Below, one piece after another: positions 1 through 7,356 of a stretch of 64,000 bases of DNA. The stretch covers positions 434,001-498,000 of the forward strand of contig NZ_AULB01000003.1 in NCBI RefSeq assembly GCF_000425065.1, in the 5' to 3' direction. Position 1 is the first letter of the stretch. Each line of letters begins with the position of its first letter. This DNA comes from Actinomadura rifamycini DSM 43936 (GTDB lineage: Bacteria > Actinomycetota > Actinomycetes > Streptosporangiales > Streptosporangiaceae). Under the pieces are notes generated by a model. It had not been told where the DNA came from. It saw only the letters and a program-made list of their open reading frames with translations, and ran no database searches. The translations under genes were made by a program, and so were the position numbers.

Positions 1-1
1 G

Positions 2-490
2 GCCGCGCACACCGGCCTGCCCGCGGACGAGGTCGACGCCCTGGTCGTCAACACCATGTACACGGTGGAGGGCGGGCAGGCCGCGGCGGCCCGGCTGCTG
101 GACGAGGGCTGCACGGCGATCTGCGGCGGCAACGACATCATGGCGCTGGGCGCGATCCGGGCCGCGCGGGCGCGCGGCCTGCGGGTGCCCGAGGACGTGT
201 CGGTCACCGGCATGGACGACTCGCTGCTGACGGCCTACCTGGACCCGCCGCTGACCACCGTCCGGCAGTCGGTGCGGGAGATGTCGATGGCGGCGGTGAG
301 CACGGTGCTCGGCGAGATCGGCGGCGACCGCGCGCCGCGCACCGAGCTGCTGTACCGGCCGGAACTGGTCGTGCGCCGCTCGACGGCGCCCGCGCCCGCG
401 GCCCGGCGGGCGGCGGTCCCCGGACCGGCGGCCGAGCCCGCGCCGGAGGCCGTCCGCGGGGCCGTCCACCAGCCCGTTCCCGAAGGTTAG
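2..490 (+). CDS. LacI-family transcriptional regulator, C-terminal part (5' end outside window)
   Basis: The window opens inside this gene; 162 residues remain before a TAG stop. What is left is the periplasmic-binding-protein-like effector domain of a LacI/GalR regulator: a segment ending in CGGNDIMALGAIRAARARGLRVPEDVSVTG matches the usual NDxxAxGA...G..vPeDvsv.G block, followed by the conserved LTTVRQS. The DNA-binding helix-turn-helix lies off the left edge, so the operator cannot be predicted from it. A Pro/Ala-rich tail of about 40 residues follows the normal LacI end. It lies 174 bp upstream of the cellobiose importer on the same strand and could regulate that operon, but a better CebR match sits at 5539-6549. 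Confidence 0.85.
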   Translation, partial: AAHTGLPADEVDALVVNTMYTVEGGQAAAARLLDEGCTAICGGNDIMALGAIRAARARGLRVPEDVSVTGMDDSLLTAYLDPPLTTVRQSVREMSMAAVSTVLGEIGGDRAPRTELLYRPELVVRRSTAPAPAARRAAVPGPAAEPAPEAVRGAVHQPVPEG

Positions 491-582
491 GCGGCCCGTC
501 GGGCCGGCGCGGGCGGCGCCGGACCCGGCGTTCAGGGCCCGGGGCGGCCGGGCCCGCGCCGATAACGGTTCAGTCTCGGACG

Positions 583-612
583 TTGACAGTGACCGGGGTC
601 ACCGTCTTTGCT
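583..612 (+). promoter_or_regulatory. Putative promoter of the cellobiose operon
   Basis: A perfect -35 hexamer TTGACA at 583-588 is followed 17-18 bp later by a weak -10 (about 606-612, TTTGCT-like). Between them lies GTGACCGGGGTCAC (589-602), whose 6-bp arms are inverted, so a second protein could bind between the promoter elements. The CebR box starts 3 bp after the -10, where bound repressor would block initiation. The -35 is clear and the -10 is inferred. Confidence 0.55.
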
Positions 613-614
613 TC

Positions 615-630
615 GTGGGAGCGCTCCCAC
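615..630. promoter_or_regulatory. CebR/CelR-type operator upstream of cebE
   Basis: GTGGGAGCGCTCCCAC is a perfect 16-bp palindrome whose 14-bp core TGGGAGCGCTCCCA is identical to the established CebR (Streptomyces) and CelR (Thermobifida) operator. It lies 34 bp upstream of the cebE start codon and just past the promoter. In the known systems cellobiose or cellotriose releases the repressor; here that is inferred from motif identity and gene content. Confidence 0.9.
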
Positions 631-664
631 ACACGAGGTACATCACAACGGGAAGGGGTCCGCG

Positions 665-1960
665 ATGAGGGCCAGCATGCGGCGCGGACTGAGCACGGCG
701 GTGGCCGCGTTGCTCGTCGGCGGCCTCGCCGTCGCCTGCGGCGGAGACGACTCCGGCGGCGACGGCAAGGTCGAGCTGACCGTCGACGTCTTCGGCGAGC
801 CGGGCTACGAAGAGCTGTACAAGCAGTACGAGGCGTCCCACCCGAACGTCACGATCAAGCAGCGCAAGGTGTCCAGCCTGGACGACTTCAAGCCGCGCAT
901 CCAGCAGTGGATGGCGACCGGAAGCGGCGCGGGCGACGTCGTCATGCTGGAGGAGGGCATCCTGCCCCTCTACATGCAGCAGGCGAACAAGTTCGTCAAC
1001 CTCTTCGACCACGGCGGCAAGGAGCTCGAGCAGAACTTCGTGTCGTGGAAGTGGCAGGCCGGCGTCTCCCCGGACGGCAAGCAGCTCGTCGGCCTCGGCA
1101 CCGACGTCGGCGCGCTCGCCATGTGCTACCGCACGGACCTGTTCGAGAAGGCCGGGCTGCCGACGGAGCGCGACGAGGTCTCGGAGCTGTGGCCCACCTG
1201 GGACGAGTACCTCAAGGTCGGCCAGGACTTCCAGTCGAAGGTGAAGGACACCAAGTGGCTGGACGGCCCGACGGCCATCTGGCGCGTCACCGTCCTGCAG
1301 CAGGCCGGCGCGGGCCCCGGCCACAGCTACTTCGACAAGGAGAACAACCTGGTCTTCGCCACCAACCCGGCGGTGAAGTCCTCGTTCGACACGGCGCTGA
1401 AGTTCGAGCAGAACAAGCTCACCGCCGACATGTCGATCTTCACGCCGCCGTGGCAGACCGCCCTGAAGCGCGACACGTTCGCGACCGTGCCGTGCCCGTC
1501 CTGGATGCTCGGGGGCATCAAGGAGTTCTCCGGTGACTTCGGCGAGGGCAAGTGGGACGTCGCCAAGGTGCCGGGCGGCAGCGGCTACTGGGGCGGCTCG
1601 TGGCTGGCCGTGCCGAAGCAGACCGACCACGCGAAGGAGGCCGCCGAGCTCGCCAAGTTCCTGACCTCGCCCGAGGGCCAGATCGGCGCGTTCAAGGCCG
1701 CGAACGTCTTCCCGTCCTCGCCGCAGGCCGCGAAGGACCCGGCGGTGGCGGACGCCAAGGACCCGTACTTCAACGACGCCCCGGTCGGCCAGATCTTCGG
1801 CGAGATGGTGGCGCAGGCCAAGCCCGTCTACCTCGGCCCGAAGAACGAGGACGTGCGGCAGGCCGTGGAGAACGTCCTGATCAGCGTCGGGCAGGGCAAG
1901 GTCCCGGCCGGCGAGGCGTGGAGCAAGTCCGTCGAGGAGGCGGAGAAGTCCGCCCGGTGA
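665..1960 (+). CDS. cebE: Cellobiose/cello-oligosaccharide ABC transporter substrate-binding lipoprotein (CebE-like)
   Basis: A 431-residue extracellular solute-binding protein, family 1, that would capture cello-oligosaccharides outside the membrane and deliver them to CebFG. The N-terminus has an Arg-rich start, a hydrophobic stretch and a lipobox-like ...GLAVAC, so it should be a lipid-anchored lipoprotein. The ATG at 665 is chosen because a purine-rich GGAAGGGG site precedes it and the signal peptide starts properly there. It is the first gene of cebE-cebF-cebG-bglC, directly behind a perfect CebR box. The specificity call rests on operon order and operator rather than ligand residues. 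A strong hairpin separates it from cebF, as expected for a binding protein made in excess over its permeases. Confidence 0.85.
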   Translation: MRASMRRGLSTAVAALLVGGLAVACGGDDSGGDGKVELTVDVFGEPGYEELYKQYEASHPNVTIKQRKVSSLDDFKPRIQQWMATGSGAGDVVMLEEGILPLYMQQANKFVNLFDHGGKELEQNFVSWKWQAGVSPDGKQLVGLGTDVGALAMCYRTDLFEKAGLPTERDEVSELWPTWDEYLKVGQDFQSKVKDTKWLDGPTAIWRVTVLQQAGAGPGHSYFDKENNLVFATNPAVKSSFDTALKFEQNKLTADMSIFTPPWQTALKRDTFATVPCPSWMLGGIKEFSGDFGEGKWDVAKVPGGSGYWGGSWLAVPKQTDHAKEAAELAKFLTSPEGQIGAFKAANVFPSSPQAAKDPAVADAKDPYFNDAPVGQIFGEMVAQAKPVYLGPKNEDVRQAVENVLISVGQGKVPAGEAWSKSVEEAEKSAR

Positions 1961-2030
1961 CGCCGGTCCGGCGCTGACCTCCGCGTCGCGCCGGACGGCC
2001 GAACCCCCTCGTCCCCCTTCCCACTGGCCA

Positions 2031-2072
2031 GGCGGTGGCGCCGTGCCTCACCTCCCGTGCGGCGCCACCGCC
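2031..2072 (+). promoter_or_regulatory. Strong intercistronic hairpin between cebE and cebF
   Basis: A perfect 13-bp inverted repeat (2031-2043 pairing with 2060-2072) encloses a 16-nt loop. There is no T-tract. It lies in the 177-bp cebE-cebF gap, where analogous binding-protein/permease operons use hairpins to stabilise the upstream message or limit readthrough, raising the binding-protein to permease ratio. The role is inferred from position. Confidence 0.6.
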
Positions 2073-2137
2073 TCACTCATGTCCCAGATCTCCGCCCCGG
2101 CCCCTCCCCGGGCGGAGCCGCCCCCGAAAGGAGGCGC

Positions 2138-3124
2138 ATGACCACCGATCTGCGCGCCGGCCGGAAACCCTCCCGGCCCGCGCCGGGCGACGCCGGCCGC
2201 CGTCCACGCCCGACCTGGCGGGGCCGGCTGGCCAAACTCGACGTGAAGGCCGCTCCCTACGCCTTCATCTCGCCCTTCTACATCGTCTTCCTGATCTTCG
2301 GCCTGTTCCCGCTCGGCTTCACGCTGTGGGTGTCGCTGCACGACTGGGGCCTCGCCTCGGGCACCCGCGAATGGGTCGGCCTCGACAACTACGACTACCT
2401 GCTGACCGACGCCGACTTCTGGCACGCGACGGTCAACACCCTCGGGATCTTCGTGCTCGCGACGGTCCCGCAGCTCCTCATCGCCCTGTTCATCGCGAAC
2501 GCGCTGAACCGGCGGATCCGGATGCCCACGCTGTTCCGGATCGGGATGGTGGCGCCGCTGGTCACCTCGACGGCCGCCGTGTCGATCGTGTTCACCCAGA
2601 TGTTCGACACCGACTGGGGCATGATCAACTGGGCGCTCGGCCTGGTCGGCGTCGACCCGATCGACTGGAGCGCCAGCCGCGGCTGGTCCTGGGTCGCGAT
2701 CGCCGCGATGGTCAACTGGCGCTGGATCGGCTACAACGCGCTGATCTACCTGGCCGCCATGCAGTCCATCCCGCGCGACCTCTACGAGGCGGCCGCGATC
2801 GACGGCGCGTCCCGGCTCCGCCAGTTCTGGCAGATCACGGTGCCGATGCTGCGCCCGACGATCATCTTCACGGTGATCATCTCGACGATCGGCGGCCTGC
2901 AGCTCTTCACCGAGCCCGTGCTGTTCAGCGTCCGGACCCCGAACAACATGGACGGCGGCGCGCTGCACCAGTTCCAGACGATCACGATGTACATGTACGA
3001 CAACGCCTTCGGCTCGGACCGGTACGGCTACGGCGCCGCGGTCGCCTGGGCGCTGTTCATGATGATCATCGTGTTCTCCCTGATCAACTTCCTGATCGTG
3101 CGACGCACGGGAGGCACCAAGTGA
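2138..3124 (+). CDS. cebF: Cellobiose ABC transporter permease (CebF-like)
   Basis: A 328-residue inner-membrane permease of the MalF type. A basic, Pro-rich cytoplasmic N-terminus of about 40 residues precedes six predicted membrane segments starting at [19 protein letters not shown]. The EAA loop that docks with the ATPase reads [19 protein letters not shown]. The ATG at 2138 has a strong AAAGGAGG ribosome site 5-6 nt upstream; longer in-frame starts lack one. The stop overlaps the GTG start of cebG by 4 bp (GTGA), indicating coupled translation. No ATP-binding gene is present in the operon, as in Streptomyces ceb operons, which use the shared ATPase MsiK. Confidence 0.88.
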   Translation: MTTDLRAGRKPSRPAPGDAGRRPRPTWRGRLAKLDVKAAPYAFISPFYIVFLIFGLFPLGFTLWVSLHDWGLASGTREWVGLDNYDYLLTDADFWHATVNTLGIFVLATVPQLLIALFIANALNRRIRMPTLFRIGMVAPLVTSTAAVSIVFTQMFDTDWGMINWALGLVGVDPIDWSASRGWSWVAIAAMVNWRWIGYNALIYLAAMQSIPRDLYEAAAIDGASRLRQFWQITVPMLRPTIIFTVIISTIGGLQLFTEPVLFSVRTPNNMDGGALHQFQTITMYMYDNAFGSDRYGYGAAVAWALFMMIIVFSLINFLIVRRTGGTK

Positions 3125-4011
3125 CGACCCTCCTCGCGGGCCCCGGGCAGCCCGGCAAGCACGCCCGTCCGAGCGGGCGGCTGCGCGGACTCTGGGAGGC
3201 CAGCCCGCTCACCTATGTGGCGCTGATCGTCGCGGTCGCCCTGTCGCTGTTCCCGATCTACTGGATGATCGTCGTCGCGACGCGCACCAACGACGTCGTC
3301 TCCGCCGTGCCGCCGCCGCTGCTGCCCGGCGGCGAGGCCGGCGACAACGTCGGGCGGCTGTTCGACAACCCCGACGCCTACTTCGCGCAGGGCCTGCTGA
3401 ACTCCGCGATCGCCTCCACCGTGGTGACGGTCTCGACGGTGTTCTTCGCGTCCCTCGCCGGGTTCGCGTTCGCCAAGCTGCGCTTCAAGGGCAAGAACGC
3501 GCTGCTGCTGATCATCATCGCGACGATGATGATCCCGGTCCAGATGGGCATCATCCCGCTCTACATGATCATGGTGGAGCTGGGGTGGCAGAACCAGCTG
3601 CAGGCGGTGATCGTGCCGTTCCTGGTCACCGGGTTCGGCGTGTTCATGATGCGGCAGTACGCGTCCCAGGCCATCCCGGACGAGCTGATCGAGGCGGCCC
3701 GCGTCGACGGCTGCAGCACGTTCGGCATCTACTGGCGGGTCGTGCTGCCCGCGCTGCGCCCGGCGGCCGGGGTGCTCGGCCTGCTCACGTTCATGCAGAC
3801 CTGGAACGAGTTCATGTGGCCGCTCGCGGTGCTCGCCCCGGACAACCCCACCGTGCAGCTGTCGATCAACAACCTGGCGAACGCCTACTTCGACGACTAC
3901 ACGCTCATGTTCGCCGGGACCTCCGTGGCGGTGCTGCCGCTGCTCGTCGTGTTCATCGTGTTCGGCCGCCAGATCATCGGCGGAATCATGGAAGGTGCTG
4001 TGAAGGCGTGA
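3121..4011 (+). CDS. cebG: Cellobiose ABC transporter permease (CebG-like)
   Basis: A 296-residue MalG-type partner permease starting at GTG 3121, which overlaps the cebF stop. Six membrane segments are predicted, beginning near [20 protein letters not shown]. The EAA loop reads [19 protein letters not shown], and the conserved WNEFMWPL segment lies after it. It would pair with CebF to form the channel for cello-oligosaccharides. Its last codon overlaps the bglC GTG start by 4 bp, so uptake and intracellular hydrolysis are translationally coupled. The ATPase must come from elsewhere in the genome. Confidence 0.88.
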   Translation: MTTLLAGPGQPGKHARPSGRLRGLWEASPLTYVALIVAVALSLFPIYWMIVVATRTNDVVSAVPPPLLPGGEAGDNVGRLFDNPDAYFAQGLLNSAIASTVVTVSTVFFASLAGFAFAKLRFKGKNALLLIIIATMMIPVQMGIIPLYMIMVELGWQNQLQAVIVPFLVTGFGVFMMRQYASQAIPDELIEAARVDGCSTFGIYWRVVLPALRPAAGVLGLLTFMQTWNEFMWPLAVLAPDNPTVQLSINNLANAYFDDYTLMFAGTSVAVLPLLVVFIVFGRQIIGGIMEGAVKA

Positions 4012-5438
4012 CCTCGCTACAGGACGACACCGGTGCGGCCGCGGCCGCTCTGTTCCCGACCGGGTTCCGCTGGGGCGCGGCCACGGCCGCCTTCCAGATC
4101 GAGGGCGCCGCGGCCGAGGGCGGGCGCGGCCCGTCCATCTGGGACACGTTCTGCCGGACGCCCGGCAAGGTCCTGAACGGCGACACCGGCGACGTGGCCG
4201 TGGACCACTACCACCGCTTCCGCGAGGACGTCGCGCTGATGGCCGACCTCGGGCTGACCGCGTACCGGTTCTCGATCTCCTGGCCGCGCGTCCAGCCGGA
4301 CGGCGCGGGGCCCGCCAACCGGGAGGGGCTCGACTTCTACCGGCGGCTCGTGGACGCGCTGCTGGAGGCGGGCGTCGAGCCGTGGCCGACGCTGTACCAC
4401 TGGGACCTCCCGCAGCCGCTGGAGGACGCGGGCGGCTGGCCGGAGCGGGAGACCGCGCACCGGTTCGCCGAGTACGCCGCGCACGTCCACGGCGCGCTCG
4501 GCGACCGGGTGCGGAACTGGATGACGGTGAACGAGCCGTGGTGCGGCGCGTTCCTCGGCTACGCGTCCGGGGACCACGCGCCCGGCCGCCGCGAGCCGTC
4601 CGCGGCGCTGCTCGCGGCGCACCACATGCTGCTCGGGCACGGGCTCGCGGTGGAGGCGATGCGGGCGCAGCACCCGGACAACCGGTTCGGCGCGGCCGTC
4701 AACCTGTACGCGGTCTCGCCCGCGACCGACCACGAGGCGGACGTGGACGCGGCCCGCCGGATCGACGGCCTGCAGAACCGGCTGTTCCTGGACCCGCTGC
4801 TGCTCGGCCGCTACCCCGAGGACGTCCTCGCGGACACGGCCGAGCACGGGTTCGACCCGTCCGACGAGGACCTGCGGACGATCCACCGGCCGCTCGACCA
4901 GCTCGGCATCAACTACTACACGCGGCACACGGTCGCGGGGACGCCGGGCGAGGCGGCGCAGACGGCGTCGTCGCCGTTCTCCACGTACTCCCCGTGGGTC
5001 GGCAGCGAGCACGTCCGGTTCGTCCCGGGGGGACGCCCCGTGACCGGGATGGGCTGGGAGATCGACGAGCGCGGCCTGTACGAGGTGCTGGCGCGGGTGC
5101 ACCGCGAGTACCCGGCCGTCCCGCTGTACATCACCGAGAACGGGGCGGGCTACGACGAGGCGCCGGACGGCGATGGCACGGTCCAGGACGCGGAGCGGAT
5201 CGCGTACATCGACGCGCACCTGCGCGCCTGCCACGACGCGATCGCCGAAGGCGTCCCGCTGCGGGGCTACTTCACGTGGTCGCTGCTGGATAATTTCGAG
5301 TGGGCCTGGGGCTACACGAAGCGCTTCGGGCTGGTGCACGTGGACTACGCCACGCAGCGGCGCGTTCCGAAGGCGAGCGCCCGCTGGTACGCGGACGTGA
5401 TCCGGCGGGGCGGGCCGGCCGGACGGGCGTCCGGCTGA
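4008..5438 (+). CDS. bglC: GH1 beta-glucosidase (BglC-like, cytoplasmic)
   Basis: A 476-residue glycoside hydrolase family 1 enzyme that hydrolyses imported cellobiose and cello-oligosaccharides to glucose. The acid/base Glu is in the VNEPW motif (Glu176) and the nucleophile Glu in ITENG (Glu377). Other family blocks are present ([60 protein letters not shown]). There is no signal peptide, as expected for an enzyme acting after import. GTG 4008 overlaps the cebG stop (GTGA). Length and motifs are normal. Substrate assignment follows from the operon; the enzyme may also cleave other beta-glucosides. Confidence 0.9.
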   Translation: MTSLQDDTGAAAAALFPTGFRWGAATAAFQIEGAAAEGGRGPSIWDTFCRTPGKVLNGDTGDVAVDHYHRFREDVALMADLGLTAYRFSISWPRVQPDGAGPANREGLDFYRRLVDALLEAGVEPWPTLYHWDLPQPLEDAGGWPERETAHRFAEYAAHVHGALGDRVRNWMTVNEPWCGAFLGYASGDHAPGRREPSAALLAAHHMLLGHGLAVEAMRAQHPDNRFGAAVNLYAVSPATDHEADVDAARRIDGLQNRLFLDPLLLGRYPEDVLADTAEHGFDPSDEDLRTIHRPLDQLGINYYTRHTVAGTPGEAAQTASSPFSTYSPWVGSEHVRFVPGGRPVTGMGWEIDERGLYEVLARVHREYPAVPLYITENGAGYDEAPDGDGTVQDAERIAYIDAHLRACHDAIAEGVPLRGYFTWSLLDNFEWAWGYTKRFGLVHVDYATQRRVPKASARWYADVIRRGGPAGRASG

Positions 5439-5465
5439 CCTCCCCGGACTCGGGGCGCGAACGAC

Positions 5466-5512
5466 GGGTCCGGCGCGCCGGACCCGCACGGACGGCCGGT
5501 TCCGGCCGTCCG
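5466..5512. terminator. Double hairpin between bglC and cebR
   Basis: Two GC-rich perfect inverted repeats follow each other: a 20-bp palindrome at 5466-5485 and an 11-bp stem with a TT loop at 5489-5512. No T-tract follows, which is usual for terminators in this GC range. They fill most of the 100-bp gap between bglC and the downstream repressor gene and probably end or reduce readthrough. Confidence 0.55.
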
Positions 5513-5538
5513 ATCGGACTGGACGGAGGGGGAGCCGG

Positions 5539-6549
5539 ATGACGGGCAGGAGCACGCGGCCCACATTGGAGGAGGTCGCGGCGCGGGCCGGGGTGGGCCG
5601 CGGCACGGTCTCCCGGGTGATCAACGGCTCGCCGCGGGTCAGCGCGCAGGCCCGCGCGGCCGTGCTGGCGGCGATCGACGAGCTGGGGTACGTGCCGAAC
5701 CGCGCGGCCCGCACGCTCGTCACCCGCCGCACCGACACGGTGGCGCTGGTGGTGGCCGAGTCCGACCAGCGGCTGTTCGGCGAGCCGTACTTCGCGGGGA
5801 TCATCCGCGGGATCGGCAACGGGCTCGCCGACACCGGCCTGCAGCTCCTGCTCGCCATGGCCCGCTCCCCCGCCGAGTACGCGCGGCTGGAGAACTACCT
5901 CACCCCGCAGCACGTGGACGGGGTGCTGCTGACGTCGCTGCACGCGGAGGACCCGCTGCCCGCGAAGCTCGAGGCGGCGGGCGTCCCGACGGTGCTCGGC
6001 GGCCGCCCGCCGGGGGTGTCGCCGGTCAGCTACGTGGACGTCGACAACCGCAGCGGCGCGCGGGAGGCCGTCGGGCACCTGATCAGCGGCGGGCGGCGGC
6101 GGATCGCGACGATCGCGGGCCCGCAGGACATGGGCGCCGGCATCGACCGGCTCACCGGCTACCGGGACGCGCTCGCCGAAGCCGGGCTGCCCGAGTGCGT
6201 CGCGTTCGGCGACTTCGGGGAGGCGAGCGGCATCACCGCCGCGGAGGAGCTGCTCGCGCGCGAGCCGGAGCTGGACGCGGTGTTCGCCGCGGACGACCCG
6301 ATGGCGCTGGGCGCGCTGCGGGTGCTGCACCGGATGGGCCGCCGGGTCCCCGACGACGTCGCGGTGATCGGGTTCGACGACTCGGCGGCCGCGCCGCTGG
6401 CCGATCCCCCGCTGTCGAGCGTCCACCAGTCGCTGGAGGAGATGGGCGTGGAGATGGCGCGGCTGCTGGTGTCGCGGATCCGCGGCGAGACGGTCGCGGA
6501 GCCGGTGGTCATCCTGAAGCCGCATCTGGTGCTGCGCGACAGCGCCTGA
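5539..6549 (+). CDS. cebR: LacI-family repressor, CebR-like
   Basis: A 336-residue LacI/GalR repressor. The N-terminal helix-turn-helix reads RPTLEEVAARAGVGRGTVSRVINGSPRVS, essentially that of CebR/CelR repressors, followed by the hinge helix (NRAARTLVT) and a full effector-binding domain ending in FDDSAAAPLADPPLSSVHQS. The ATG at 5539 has a GGAGGGGGAG ribosome site. It probably binds the TGGGAGCGCTCCCA box before cebE and perhaps the matching box at 25983-26000. It follows bglC by 100 bp, beyond two hairpins, so its own promoter or readthrough could drive it; no CebR box precedes it. The other LacI gene at the left edge is the alternative cellobiose regulator. Confidence 0.82.
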   Translation: MTGRSTRPTLEEVAARAGVGRGTVSRVINGSPRVSAQARAAVLAAIDELGYVPNRAARTLVTRRTDTVALVVAESDQRLFGEPYFAGIIRGIGNGLADTGLQLLLAMARSPAEYARLENYLTPQHVDGVLLTSLHAEDPLPAKLEAAGVPTVLGGRPPGVSPVSYVDVDNRSGAREAVGHLISGGRRRIATIAGPQDMGAGIDRLTGYRDALAEAGLPECVAFGDFGEASGITAAEELLAREPELDAVFAADDPMALGALRVLHRMGRRVPDDVAVIGFDDSAAAPLADPPLSSVHQSLEEMGVEMARLLVSRIRGETVAEPVVILKPHLVLRDSA

Positions 6550-6584
6550 CCTGGGCGGACGCGGGCGCGCGTAAGATCATCGGC

Positions 6585-7067
6585 ATGGCCTACGAACCGA
6601 CTCCGGAAGAGATGTCCCATCTGCGCCGCTGCGTGGAGCTGGCCGCGGAGGCCCTCGCGGACGGCGACGAGCCGTTCGGCTCGGTGCTGGTCTCGGGGTC
6701 GGGCGAGGTCCTGGCCGAGGACCGCAACCGGGTCGCCGGCGGCGACCGCACCCGGCACCCCGAGTTCGAGCTGGCCCGCTGGGCGGCGGCGCACATGGCG
6801 CCGGACGAGCGGGCCGCCGCGACCGTGTTCACGTCCGGGGAGCACTGCCCGATGTGCGCGGCGGCGCACGGCTGGGTGGGCCTCGGCCGGATCGTGTACG
6901 CGGCGTCGTCCGCGCAGCTCACCGGGTGGCTCGCGGAGCGCGGGCTGCCGCCGGGGCCGGTGCGTCCGATCCCCGCCGGGGAGGTGGCGCCGGGCGTCCG
7001 CGTCGAGGGCCCGGTCGCCGCGCTGGAGGCCGAGGTCCGCGAGCTGCACGCCCGCGCCCGCGGCTGA
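6585..7067 (+). CDS. Nucleoside deaminase-family protein (zinc CDA fold)
   Basis: A 160-residue cytidine-deaminase-superfamily protein. The zinc and proton-shuttle signature is visible: RHPEFE supplies the first His and catalytic Glu, and SGEHCPMCA is the second, Cys-bearing motif (the usual PCxxC is HCPMC). This places it with guanine/tRNA-adenosine-type deaminases, though the substrate cannot be read from sequence. The ATG at 6585 has no ribosome site but is preceded by a TAAGAT -10-like hexamer (6572-6577), 7 bp before the ATG, so the mRNA is probably leaderless. It converges with the small zinc-ribbon gene after 3 bp. Confidence 0.8.
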   Translation: MAYEPTPEEMSHLRRCVELAAEALADGDEPFGSVLVSGSGEVLAEDRNRVAGGDRTRHPEFELARWAAAHMAPDERAAATVFTSGEHCPMCAAAHGWVGLGRIVYAASSAQLTGWLAERGLPPGPVRPIPAGEVAPGVRVEGPVAALEAEVRELHARARG

Positions 7068-7070
7068 GCG

Positions 7071-7346
7071 CTACCCGTCGAAGGGCTCGATCTGCTCCCA
7101 GTCGGGGACGGAGTCCGCGTCGACGTAGGGTTCGACGATCTGGAGCAGGTTGCCGTCGGGCGGCGCGAGGATCTCGTCCATCTCCGCGTCGGGCGTCCCG
7201 AGGCTCCTGCCGCGGCCGGTCCGGTCGCGGCGGAACCAGATCGCGTCGCATTCCTCGCAGACCCAGACCGGCACCCCGGTCCGTTTCACGCGGTACCGCC
7301 GGACGAGTCCGGCCCGGCAGTTGCCGCAGAGGTACTCGTCGGCCAA
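7071..7346 (-). CDS. Small acidic zinc-ribbon protein; candidate immunity partner of the upstream toxin
   Basis: A 91-residue protein with two CxxC knuckles (CGNC near residue 7, CEEC near residue 30), so a zinc ribbon, followed by a strongly acidic C-terminal half. The TTG start at 7346 is chosen because a GAGGGAGGGG ribosome site precedes it. It begins 10 bp after the stop of the HINT-containing toxin gene on the same strand, the standard place for an immunity gene; polymorphic-toxin immunity proteins are often small, acidic and of no named family. That role is inference. It could instead be a stand-alone regulatory zinc ribbon. Confidence 0.7.
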   Translation of the reverse strand: MADEYLCGNCRAGLVRRYRVKRTGVPVWVCEECDAIWFRRDRTGRGRSLGTPDAEMDEILAPPDGNLLQIVEPYVDADSVPDWEQIEPFDG

Positions 7347-7356
7347 CGCCCCTCCC

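Noticed and set aside
599..1630. Long open frame opposite cebE, and many similar ones opposite other genes
   Set aside because: In DNA of about 70% GC, stop codons are rare in the antisense frame; the translations are Arg/Gly/Ala-rich with no family motif, while the sense frames carry clear domains.
5317..5328. CGAAGCGCTTCG inside bglC, like the xyloglucan operator
   Set aside because: It encodes the conserved GH1 segment T-K-R-F-G, so the palindrome arises from protein conservation and codon preference.
5466..5485. 20-bp perfect palindrome after bglC as an operator for cebR
   Set aside because: It is extremely GC-rich, unlike the CebR box, and is followed by a second stem-loop; a terminator explains both.
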